In this document: positions 1-13,300 of the stretch, one piece after another | Layout of the letters: every line of letters begins with the position of its first letter | Numbering within the stretch: position 1 is the stretch's first letter | DNA from: Tomocerus qinae | Taxonomy: Eukaryota; Arthropoda; Collembola; Entomobryomorpha; Tomoceridae | Assembly (NCBI GenBank): GCA_020055645.1 | Contig: CM034550.1 | Span: 7,187,501 to 7,251,500, forward strand | Length of the DNA stretch: 64,000 nucleotides | Direction: 5' to 3' | Notes under the pieces: model-generated | Database searches by the model: none | What the model was told of the DNA's origin: nothing | The model's input: only the letters and a program-made list of their open reading frames with translations | Translations under genes and position numbers: made by a program

Positions 1-3000
1 AACAAATGGTCAGGAAAATTATATATTCATTTCTAATCTACATCTTTCTCAGTTACTTATTCTTTATTTTCCTGTTACTAAAACGGCAACTCAGGCATTG
101 ATTACAATATTCTCATTTCCAATTCTAAGTAAGGAGTTTAGGTACATGTACATCAACTAACTACTTGTTTTTCCTTCAACAGTCACTACAAACTTACTTT
201 ATGATCATCTTTATTTTAGCTTTGAGTGCTACTTGCATGTTGTGCCAGACGTAACAGCAATAAAAATTGTACTACAAATTTTAACATTGTTTATCATAAA
301 CAGACATAAAAGGCTAACTATTAGTAAATATTAAGTACTTACTATAAAACCATCTTATATCTGTAGTATATGTATAAATAAAATGATGCCTGATGTATAA
401 ACCTAGGACATGAAAGTGGAAATTGTATAGAGTAAATGAAAATGGCTTGTACTTCCAGCAAGAAGCATCAACATGATCTTTACATCATTTTACCTTCGTC
501 ACTTCCTCGAAATAAACTCAGCAAGCTTTCAAGTTGGCTTTTGTAATCGAAGAAGACAGAAAGGCTACCTTCTCCTTCCCACTCATAAGTCTTTACAATC
601 CTGTGAAAGTCAGGACAATGTAAACCATAGTTCATAGTATCAAGCCACTATGATCTATATACATAGTACATAGTTCATGCAATTCAATTTCCGATTGTCT
701 TGATTCTAGATGCTACGGACAAGAGCTAATGACAATGACAGCCAAGGCAAAACATAATATACATTACATACACTACCAGAGAGAGAGAGAGACGACAGCT
801 CATTTCACATTACATTAAAGAACAGACTGGGTTTTTACATGCACGCTCGTAAGAAAATCGTAAACCAAAGTTTAATTACTGGAAGCAACTAATTTTCTTC
901 CTTCGAGGGACATTATCTTCCTGAACAAATAACAGACTCTAGAACAATTGGGAACAGAGACGCTTTTCCATATTGTGCACAAATGCTTCATTGCAGATTT
1001 CATTCCGTCTTTAAATCTTTTCATGGACTTTTTTATGTTGGTTGCATCTGTGGCTGTGGTAGCTGAGTGAGAATGCCATATTATATATTTCATGTGGTAT
1101 TATATTTTTACTATTCAGAACAGAAACATACTAGGATTTAGGGGCTACCTAACCTATGAACTTGATCTATATTAAAACCCTCTCCAAATATGTACAGAGC
1201 AGACAAACACGTGCATGGGCATAAACAGGCCAATGCCAAATCAACTCAACTGTATCTTACTTTCTTAGTACACATCTATCTTTTAGCATTTCAACCGTGA
1301 TCTTGATAGCTCTTTGCTAAATGGCTAGTTGAAATACCGCACAGTATGGGTCCATCATTAAGAGGAGGTTTAGCACTAACAAAAGGCAAGCAGGATTCTA
1401 GTAAGTCATTAAAAGATGCATGCTAATCATATTCATATGCTACATTACTTATGCACACCGCGTTAAATACTATTCACCTACGTAAGTAACATATTTCGTT
1501 GTTTGAAAAATACTCTTGCGACGAAGAAGAAATGTTTAGATTCAGTTCACCTTTTTCACAATGACGTAATGTATCACAGCACAGTTTGAATTTAAAGGTA
1601 TTTACATAGGTAGGTAATATACCTAGGTAAATAAACAGGAACACCTTTATCTACAATGAAGTCACATAGCACAAAAGAAAGGCAGTATTGATACAAAGAA
1701 TTCCTCCAAAACATTTACCTAATAGTAGGATTCATTACTGTTAGTTATTGTTACTTTACTTTTAGTGTTCTCAGCTTTGCTTTTAGTAAACGTGAGGAAC
1801 TGGAAGGAGAGTGGATTACAGGAAGCTTCTAACGACATATTTTTCCAAGCAGTCAACTAAGCTCACGATCAGCCAGGCCAAGTCAAGAATCAAGAAATAG
1901 TTGATAAAGTTCTACGAACATAAGTAACAAGTTCCCTGTAATAGTCACAGCATATGTTGATGTACCTGTACTGTACTGTTTTAAGTAGGTATGCTACGGT
2001 ATCCCAAAGAACACAATTTTATACATATGTATGTGCATAGAAACTGTAAAAAATTATCCGCAAAATCATTCTCTCAAGAAACAGAATATTTCTCCGGTCT
2101 ACTTATACTTATCATTACACCACGTCCCAATTTACAAACAACATAAACTTATTAGTATCTACTGCCGCGCCCATTTTAATGACTTTAAATGCATGTAAAG
2201 GGCATGGGGAACGGGAAACTATCGCATTAGCATTACCTCGCACAGAGATAAATAACACTAACCGGGGCTTCACGTGGCTTACTATTTATGTTTCTAGCAA
2301 ACGTGTACTTATAGCTTAGCATGAGATTTAGTGCTCTTATTTTGACAACAAAAGAAAGTTAAATTCACAAACATTTACACAAACTTACAACTTAATGAAG
2401 AAGAGGATCTCAGTCTCATACAAAAATAGATCACATTAAAAAATGGCTGCCATTGTAATAAAACCACATACATTCACCAAAATCAAAGTTCATTAATATC
2501 AACTAGGTGTGTAGTTACACCTGAAGCAAAAAAGTATTGCAATGCGCCATATTATTCTGTAATTCACATAAATATTACGATAATAATGAGATAAATTATG
2601 AAAGATACAGCACATGATACCATTTTAAGTAATCTGTTAAAACTTCAAACTAGTAGTAGCACTCTACGTTGAAGATGAGATGATATTCTGGCCCAATCTA
2701 CATCCTTTGTATAAAATTACTCAACTCAAACGATACAGTGAACAGATAGCGAAACATTCATGCAACTAAAAACCCAATTATGGGATATTTTTATTCTCTT
2801 TGAGCCAAGCTTCAGTTATTTCGTCTTCAGTATTATTATACGAAGAGAACCATTTCTCATCCCATTGAAATTTTTCCAAGAAAGTAAATGCAAAACTGCA
2901 TCTTCCCTCACAGTGTGATACGAATTCACAAGGGAAGATAAATATGAAAAATATTTTTAGCGAGAAGTACATGCAGAGGGGAGTAAATATAAAGAACCTT

Positions 3001-3800
3001 GGAACACATGTTAGAGTATCTACATTGAATCTTTTAACCAATTATGTAGAAGTAGGTACAGTATAGCAAAGAGCAAAATTCAGGATAATTCATGTCATAG
3101 CAATACAAATCGGAGCGTACAAAGATGATGAGCAAAGAGCAACCAGTGCAATACTGTCTCAAACTAGAATACTAATGGTACACGAACGAAAAAAAGAATT
3201 CTCTGAACATGCAATGCAATACAATTTCTTCAGCGTGCCTGTTTGGTACGTACATATTATTAATACAAATTATAATAAACTTGCATGAACTAACTGTGAG
3301 TTGTGCTTAAGAAACTCAAACACATGTCACCTTCGCGAGAGCAAATATATAGCCCCCCAAAAAGACTTCAGCACGTCTTGGTAGAAAAAACAGTAGCAAT
3401 GTGCTCACTCACCCAAGAATAAATAGACAGACTCAACTCAGCATCAGCATCCCAACAAAATTCTGAAGCAAAAAAATCGTTTGTATAATAGATATTATTC
3501 TCTCCTTTTCCTGCCTGTTGTGCTTCTGTTTATATTTCCATTATCCATAATACGTACTCCAAACCTAACCGAAGTGCATAGTTAAAGCTATACGTTTCTG
3601 TTGTTGATGACTATTAGTATGACGTTCTTTGTAGCTCCCACTTTCTACTACTATGCACACACTATGTATTTTGTATAGAAGTATAATAGACACAATTGCT
3701 TTATAATTGGACTCGTGTGCACAAAATAATGTTAAGGTACCCACACATCGGTGAAATACAAAAAGTGCTCCAAAGGAAATAGAAAAAAATCGTTTCTTAC
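1..3800 (-). other. canoe intron 13 (runs off the window start)
   Basis: It follows donor CCAAG|GTAAGA of exon 13. I found no block resembling the rest of the PDZ domain or the proline-rich tail on the minus strand, so the next exon should lie beyond position 1. It holds AT-rich sequence and a short GA run near 780; the small open frames here look random. Confidence 0.75.
779..792. repeat. (GA)n microsatellite
   Basis: About six GA units in a row, ending in gac. Simple repeat inside canoe intron 13. Confidence 0.8.
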
Positions 3801-4385
3801 CTTGGCAGCCACAATGGAGAGTCCAAGTCCTGAGCCAAGTTTTTCCAGTTTGATAGTCTGGATTTCCAGTTCATTTGCTCTATGGTTGGGATGAGGGTAG
3901 GAGCTATTGACAGAATTAGCACTGATGACACTGTGACTGTGATTGTTCATTCCACTGTGATTCCCGGGTGGACCCATTGAAGATGCCATAGACATATTAG
4001 ACATGGACATAGTTAAGTGATTATTGTTCATATTTAAATGACTGCCACTGACAATACTTCCTGGTGGGGCGGGCACATGGGCACTGTGCCCACTGACATT
4101 ATTAAAAGCAGCAGCAAAAGAGCGGCCGCTCATGGCACTCGGTGACCTCATCGGGTCTTGGAAGAAAATTGTCCAATATCCCGCTGCACTGGGATTTGCG
4201 GTGAGTCGACAAAGAGGTGCAAGTGGAGACAGAAACTCAACTAAACCTGATGGCACTCCACGAATAATGTCACACGAATAACCGTCTTCGGGTAATAGGA
4301 AGACAAGACCCAAAAGTGGCTCTTCTTCAACGCGTACGTGACGACCGTCTGTTCGAACTACTTCGTCAACTGTACTCTCAGCAAC
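3801..4385 (-). CDS. cno: canoe exon 13, linker and first strand of PDZ domain
   Basis: A 585-nt exon, acceptor attactgtttcag, donor CCAAG|GTAAGA. It opens VAESTVDEVVRTDGRHVRVE, then FLLPEDGYSCDIIRGVPSGL and GYWTIFFQ, all afadin-specific. A linker of about 80 residues rich in Met, Asn, Ser and His follows (NMNNNHLTMSMSNMSMASSM). It ends in the PDZ carboxylate-binding loop SGLGLSIVAAK, cut by the intron at the same residue string (GLSIVAAK) where the human PDZ continues with GAG. The next exon is not in the window. Confidence 0.92.
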
Positions 4386-7300
4386 CTGAAACAGTAATGA
4401 ATGGAAAAATTCATCAAAGTATATAAACGCACAGTCAATTCACTCAACCACACAACACAATATTATTATTACAGGCAGAAGAGAGAGACGTAAAAATAAT
4501 GAACAGAGCACTATTCTCATGTACATTAACTCTATGCTATCACTAAATAAACTGAGGCAGTAAAAGAAATCCTACCAGACCAATGCAGGCAGGAGAGATG
4601 TGAAAAGCTATTCCTCCTTCACATTCAGAGTAATATGTGGTGAATGTGAGTCAAACAAAATGAACGTTCACAAAATACAATGAATAAACAGCATTAGTCA
4701 CCATCCAAAGTACATTACAGTGCAGATATCTCATCTGTCAGTATAATTTTACCCCACTGCTTATAGCCTAAGTGTATATAACATAAATTATATCTCCTCC
4801 TAATGCACTTTAACTGAACTAAACTACTTTAAACTGAGACTCTTCAGACTTGAGACCGTGCACAACACAACACTTACTAATGTTTAAAATACAAACACAA
4901 TTTTACTCATTATTTACTGCAAGTGTAATATAATGCATGATGGTGATGCTAAGTTCTCTCCTCTTCTGATATGATACATAAATATGTATGTACTTATCTT
5001 TATGTAGATACAAATACCTACACACTATCCATGCATAATACACTTTGTACTCTTCTACTACTCAATTCACATCACTCACTCACTCACAGACTACATTACA
5101 TTGGATAAGTCCACCCTCTTTTTACGTATACATAGACAGAGAATTCAATTCCCTCGCTCACATCACATATAACATTATCTCCAGTTTATTCTTTACCTAC
5201 TATATACTATATTACTATGTATTATACAGTAAATAATGTATTCTGTAGTTCCTCACTTTATAATGATAACTCTAAACTTTAAAGCTGGCTTATGTTATTC
5301 AATGCAATATTATATTGTAGTAGTACTCTCTTCATCATCAGCAGAGCATAGCAAATAAGCCTTCAAGCCCTGTAATTCTCTCTTGTGGGAGTATACGACA
5401 GAACAGAACACAACGTAATCTCACTCACTATCTGACAATAAGTATCTCGTCGACTCTTGAGTTCTTTCTGACTTGAGACTTGAGCTATTACTATTCAAGG
5501 TAAACTTTTACTTGTGATGAGATTACATTTCTTAAGGGCATTTTTACACAACTTCTTTCTCACCCCGTACTGCATTGCTTATATTAACTACGGACAGTGG
5601 GTATGTATATGCATTGTAATGTTCCGTACGAATGTACCTACCTACCTTACCATTTAAATCAAACTACTACCAAGAATACACTTACACTACACACGAAAGG
5701 GAAGATAGGCACGAACGACACTAGGAACATCATGCACACAAACAACAAACACATCTCTCCATCCTTCCTCAGTTCTAGATATGCACTTGCACATTTTAAT
5801 ATTTATCCGAGCTTTACTTCTCCATTGTACATAAATTATAATGTCTGTAAGTATTCTTTTCATGTAGAGCCAACAGCCTTGTAGTATCTACAGAGACAGA
5901 CACTATATATGAAGTATGAACAGCATATAAAAATACAACATGGTAAGCCACAGCACAAAGTAGAAAAAAAACTTGACTCAGGTAGATTTAAGTAGTGATG
6001 TCATGACATGCCACAGGTACCTAGTCGAGCAAATCTCATCAACACAACGCAAAGCCAAAGTACATCAGTACAGTATAAAATATTAAACACGGCTTGCTTG
6101 CCGTCCTTACTATTTGCTCCGGCATCCTGCAACACATTTTTTCTCATCATCATAAATAACACATCTCAACATCAATTCTTTAGCTACTGTATATTCCATG
6201 TTAATTCTGCTGCCATATAGTACCAAACATTTGCTTATAAACTTATACAAGTTTCTTTGTAACATTATTACCCTAATTGAGCTAGTCGAGAAGTGCAGTC
6301 AGTTGATTTCTATTTCATATATCTTGTCTGATTGTCTGTCAGCCCGTCAACCTATTTATTTAACTCGACACGGACACAGAGCAAGATAATTTTTCCTTGA
6401 GTAAAAAGTAAATAAGAGATTTGTATGATTATTATGATGAGCGGTTGGCTGACAATGAGACACATACATTTAACTTTAACTAACAGTCGAGAGTCCAACA
6501 AAATTTAAAAATTATATGCAAATGTAACTAGTACAATAGTATAAAAGTAAGTCTATGCATCTAGCTTTTATATTAATATCAGGTTAATCAAATTACAGAT
6601 AGGAATAAAAATAATATATCATTCATCATACTGTGCCTAAATAATCGCATAGCATATCTTAAATTATTATCGTCAGAAAGTAACCCAAGACATTCTGGGA
6701 GTACCTCCGTCGTCACTCTAAGTATATGCATTCTAGTGGGATTTCGCAACTTTCACTACCGTAAGTTCCTCTACATAATACCTAGTAATGATGCTTTAAC
6801 AGTGACTGCATACGTAGCTAGCTACTTATCTAGCATAAGAAGCTTATCTCTTAATAAAAAAGGAACACCACTGCTTTATTACTTGACTTGAATAGCTCAT
6901 ACCAATCCAACGGAGCACAATAGTCAAAACACAATGGGAAATATACTCATGCTCAACCTGATTTGATTTGATTTCATCCTCGCTCAACGCATAAACATCC
7001 GTAAAAATGCCAATTCTTGCCTTTCAAAACTGTAGTCAAGTACACGATTTGTATGCAAAAGCGAAAGTATCTTCCCTACTAATTAAATTTACAAGGTTAC
7101 ACCACGTGCAATCAACTTCTATCATAATTAAAATACTCTGATATTCATTTATGGTACAGCAGTGGTAGTATTTAATCCTCCACTTCCAGCTACTGTGAAT
7201 TGAGTGAAACAGTAGCTCAAAATTCTTCGCGTAGGTATGTCTGAATAGTTTGCATACATTCTAATAGAAATAGCGAGTCCGAAACTGGAAATTCATAATT

Positions 7301-10300
7301 GCTCTTCTCACTTCCCACATTCCCACCAGATTTTTGTTTTATACACTCAGAAAAATCCACCCTGACTTGAACCCACGCTTTTAACATGCGATATGACTAT
7401 ACAACTACAACTTAAATGTTAACTCACTCATGACTGACTCTGAAGGGGGAGATATTCAAATTCATTATTTCCAAGTTTGTCATCTCTCTGAATAGGTAGT
7501 CTTTATTGGCCTACCTACTTAATCTTTATTGCCTTTTTCGATGGTTACAAGTACCCCACTTATCCTTGTCCACGTAAATTAAACAAATGATGCATAATGC
7601 ATCATTCATACTATACAACTTATTATGTTGGTACATAAAAGGTTGATACAAATAAGAAGAATCAATAATGTTATCACATCCCCTGTGCTATGCGTTGGTG
7701 TACCGGTTGCAGGGTTGCGGAGATTGTAGATCTAGCACTCAAACAAATATCATTCGTGTCTGAGTCTGTCATAATTTCTGTTTGTTTATTCCATTCAAAT
7801 GTATAACTTCATGCTTCCAAATAGATTCACATTTTACCAGGAAATTCAATTTGTTCTGTCATAGCTTATTTACAAAATTACAAAAGGAGAATCCTTTTCC
7901 TGTTGTGACTTTATGACTAAGTGCACTACCACAATATTGCCCACTTTGCATTTGCTTATATAACACAAATGAGTAACAACTAATGATAAACGGCCTTAAC
8001 TGCCTATATAAAATTATAACTGTTTCCTCATACGCTTTGATTCCAATATATAATGTAAAAAAATGATTGTGTCATCCGGTATTGTGACTGCAAAGTGCAA
8101 ACATTTCGCAAATTTGTTAAATGTAAAACTATGCTTACCTAACCAAGCAGGAAATAAATCTTCGTAAAGGAAGATGAATATTGAATAGAAGGAGAAAGGC
8201 AAACTTACCATACCATCGTAAAAAGCACGTCTGTAGCTTAAAATAGTTAAATAGTAGAAAAGAAACGCATGTGTAATAACTTTATTTACACTCGTCTTGG
8301 GAGGGATGGTACACTATTTCGTATTTACATACAGAGTACCAATACATAAATAAATATATAAATTTGCAAATAAACGATGTAATCTAATCGAAACGAATGA
8401 TTTTCCGTAATGCTGATATCGGTCGTTGCCATTTCTAAACAATGCATGAATGGTTTTGTCACATCTGAGTCTCGAATCAATAAGTAATCAACAAACAGTC
8501 AAGGAGAGCCTCTCTACTCTACTATGGGAGACAGACTTTGCAAGTTTTACAAAGACACATCTTGAACACGTGCCGGTTCTGAATCAATTCTATCACACTA
8601 CCTTTACCTATTCTTTCATCTACCTACTATAAGGATGGATGTATAGTAACTTTATCTGTTTTATGTATTTACTCGCTATCTTTCATACTCCTTTCCTTCC
8701 CAGTTTCCGAACAATTATCATTGTCAAACAAAACTTGAGTCTGAGCCGGCGGGAGTCCTGCCTGAGTAGTCACTACCTAGATGCCAATGACATGCTAACT
8801 GAGTCAATACAAGAAGCAAACTCATGACAGAGCAATCAACCGGCACAAATGTATTTAGTCAATGTATCCGTAATGCCTCAATCATGATATAGAATACAAA
8901 AAGCGAAAAACTACGCATTGTAAAAAGTTCCAGCTAAAATATTCTTTCATGCACTTTTGTTTCAGATCAAAAATTCGTTCATACACTTTAGTTTTAGAAT
9001 CCTGTCAGGTGCCTGATAAATTTTAACCGAATTTCTTTTCAGGATGTGATCCTTCAATCCTTCACTTTCAAAGGTACAATGAAGTAAGAACTTTGTTCAT
9101 CTAATCTATTTAACAACGACTTTACAATCGCGCTCGCGTCTTAAAAACTCCTTTATGAAATTCTGTTCCCTTCTTTTATCTGTCACAATCTCTTATTGCA
9201 AAAAAACTTCGCACGTTCTATTAAAATTTTATGAAATTATAACAGAATCGGGATTGGTTTCACATAGGTCGGAATTGGAACGTGTTTATAACATTATCTG
9301 GAAAGTGCAGCCATTTTAAGGATGTTTTATTCAAGATAAGCACTCGACTCTAATGAAATTGATTACCGAGGAACGATGTTGCAAGCAAATTGCAAATAGA
9401 CAGAAACATCTTTTATAGCTTTCATTGTACTCCTAAGACCATTTTCTTTAGTGACAATCAACATCTATATTACTGAATATGCGATTACATAAAGGAATTA
9501 ACTATCTTGGGCTACGCCGAAACTTTCACAAAAGAAATGATTTAATTTTACACTTCTACTTCTATGCACTCTATACAGTTGTTAGGTTGATATATAATCA
9601 GTCTAATTAGGGCCACTGGCTTCTACACGATGAACCTACACTACATAGTAGTAGAAAATGTAAAGAATGAATAGGTACTCTTTATTCAATAAACACAAAA
9701 TCGATCTTCGTTAGTGTCTGCGATTAACCACTTTCGTATGAAAATGTAACTGTACCTCTATTCCCTTACCTAGAATAACTAATTATCACGAATTTCAACA
9801 TCTAAATGCAATAACCTCAAATAATTAAATATTGGAAATTCCATATATATACAATTAGCTGCACGATCTAGAATTCCTAATTCAACGAACCTTTAGAAGT
9901 AATTGGACTAATTACGATTTTTAGTACATAATCTGCACACAACTGAGTCAAACGTTACATTAAATATTCAAAGATTCCTCGGTCTCTGGTACAAATGACT
10001 TATTTAGTGCAATCACTTCAGATATCTATATTAGCAACCAAGAACAATAAACCTGATACTAATAAGTATATGCAGATGGCAAATGCACACCTTTTAATAC
10101 GCTTTACAACTATAGACATTGCATCCATAGTAGTAGAGCTCAAATCGATCCGTATCTCATTGTCTTTGTTTTCTATTATTTCGTTTAACGATTTTCCACT
10201 AGTCTATAGAAGTAGTCTAGACCCAATCCCAAAGCTGTATTTGTATTTAACATAACATTTGTTTCATTCAATTCTATTTTCTGCCTCCGCACAGACTACA

Positions 10301-13300
10301 CAATACAAAGTTGCGTAGAAATTGACTAAAACCACATAAGAGAAGTAAGGAAAGTATAAGAGAAGTCCTACTATAAGATATACGGATAAAAACTACAAAA
10401 TAATGTCAACATTGAATATTGAAACACAATAAGTTGAAAAACTTTTACGAAACTTACCCGAACCACGTTATCCAAAATTTCTGGTGAAATTGGAATCTCG
10501 TCCGCCTCATATTGATATTTCATGAGTAGCGTTCGGAGTTGTAGAGAGTTTAATTTGAAGCAATTGCTCGCTGCAGTAGCCACTTCTTCAGCTGTATTCT
10601 TCGGAGCCTAAACCAAGAACACAAATTATTAATACACTAGTTGAATCCTAGCACACAAAGTGTGCTAGAAAATGTTGCAATCAGTAAATTTCTAGCGACT
10701 GCGCATTGGCCCGAATTTCATAGACCGTTGATTGGACTCAGTAGTCTAGGCTTTGCTCATTAATTACAAAATATTACCCTTGCTCATTAGTTACAAAATA
10801 TTACGGACATAGATACAAACATTTATTCAAGAATAGTGAAAGAATCCCATGCGCATGCCCCAGTTTATCTTTATGTAGAGTAAAGATTGTTTGAGAGAAA
10901 AACAAACATCAGATAGTCGAGTTTTCATACTTTCTCCATATAAAACAATGGACATGACCATAATGAATACACAATACACAAAACATTGGAGTCCAAAGTC
11001 AACAGTTACAACAACCAACTTTACGCATCGTCCTTTATCTTGACTTAATTCAGCGTTCAAGAACGTTCGACTTACTACAGCTCATTAATTTTAATTGCAC
11101 GAAATACCCGGGTACGAGGACAGTGAAGTTTACTAAAAGCAGTTAGAACTAGAATCTATCAGTCTTCATGCAACTAATCAACCTTTCCTTGCATTAAAGA
11201 AAGTAGAAAACTTTTGCTGACTTTCAATACAAATACATGCGGTATATGTATAAAGTAACAAGAGTAAGTAGAAATGTTATCCCGAGAGATTTTCACAAGT
11301 ATCTTTACCACGATCACATGCATCTGTGAGCAGAATTTTTGGTCTTTTGTTTCACCTTAACGCTACAATACAATCCATGACAATGATAATGAATAAGCCG
11401 AGTCAGTCAATCGATACTGCTCTCCCACCCAACAACTACTTACGGGTGAAATCTTTAGTCCCTATCTTTATTTCCAAGAAATTATTACCCATTTCAATGA
11501 ATAGATAGATGCAATTTATTCTTCGCTCGGTTTCTTACTATAAATACAACATGCATAAGTGAGATACGGGTTATAGACTACAAATGCAAATATTACTGGG
11601 GAAAAGTGCAAATCACAAAATTAGGAAAATGGGTGAATGTCGAATGTTGCACAAGCTATTTTAAGCAGTAGAAAAAACTTAATATTCAGTAAGTCTTGCC
11701 AATCCAATTCTTTTTTCTCATTATGCAACCAAATCTAAAATCCTTCAAGAGCGAGGAAAGATGTTATAAGGACTTTAGTAGACTAATCCTTTTTTACTAT
11801 CTTTATTTTTCTGCGTTGACAGATGTAATTCGGCAATTTGCATTGTTGGAATTTGTATTTCGATTAAACTTCACAGAAAATTCAGTGAGGCATTCATATA
11901 CAAATAACAGAGGGAAAACATAGCATAATAGCATCTGTCACTTGGCTTCAAGGGATCCTTTCAGATAATTCAAATATATTTTTCCTATATTATATTCCTT
12001 GGTATATGCTTTTAGTGTTGACTTTGTTGACTAACTTACAACTGACTGACCATGTTTTCCTTCCTATATATAATGGAAATATATTTGTGTGGAATAAATG
12101 CATACGAAAAAGACTAAAGTGAAACCAGTATATATTTATAAGAAGTGGAAAAGCTTTCTCTTCAGACCTGTAAGAGATGAGACGCTTGAACGACACGAAC
12201 AAGATGGCAATCAGCTGCCAGCTCAAGGCCTTGCTTTTCAGCCCAAGTTTCAATTTTATTGAGACGTCGACGAAGTCGATTTCCCCAAACTCGACTGCAG
12301 TAATTCCGGCCGTCCATCCCGATCAACTGTAAAATAAGAAAGTAGAGATAAATTACTTTACTTTTTATTTACCAGCGCGTGTTCACCAATTCCAAACGAA
12401 AAGCTACCAACCGATAATTGTGTAAGTAAACTACTTTTCGCATCACCGTAAACTTAAAGCCTCCACTACTTTCCTACACTTTTGTCCAAATAGTTACCTA
12501 CACATATTCACTTCACTAACCAAAGTATGGGGCAATCTTCTCATCCCATTACGTTGCACTTTCTCTTTCACGTTTCATTGGAATTTAGCATAGGGAAAGA
12601 GAAAGTACATATTTACCACTCAGAAAACATTCACTCAGTGAAAATAAGAAAATGTTAAATAGTTACCTAAATAGGTCTTATTCTCTTTCATCGCATCACT
12701 TTTATCTTTTACTCATCCTCTTTTCATTTGCCCACATAAACCAAAATCAAATTCTAAGTAATCATAGTTAAAGAAACTGTCACCATTATTTTATGATGTT
12801 CCATACTAACGGGACCACCCCAAATTGTCAACACCTTTTTGTCAACACCGAATTGTCAACACAATTTTGACCCCTTTGGTCGTCAACACCTTTTTGTCAA
12901 CACAAATCAACCCATTTAGACTTTTTGTCAACACAAGTTTTTTCGTAGGTACAAGTCTTTATTTGAGAAGTAGGAATAACAAATATGAGTGTGGTTGCAC
13001 ACGACGGTGTAACTTACGGCGGTGTGCATTAACATTCTTTGCGTTATCAGTTATTTAAATATCTGATCTACGATGCAGTTTACTAGAGATCAAGATTTAC
13101 AAACGCAGGCACTACTTCCACCAGAACACTTGCTAAAAAGGTACATTCACTCCTACAAAGTTAACGATTGTGTGTTTCGAGATCCTCAACATGTGTCACT
13201 TTTGAATTTATCGGACTTCGAAACTTTGAGAGGCGATCCATTTATGTGGTATGACTGTAACTCAAGCAACGAGATGTTAATATTTACAACCGCAAATAAT

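Noticed and set aside
12825..13058. Plus-strand 77-codon frame at the left end of the MULE
   Set aside because: It is produced by the reiterated TTGTCAACAC words and has no transposase-like content.
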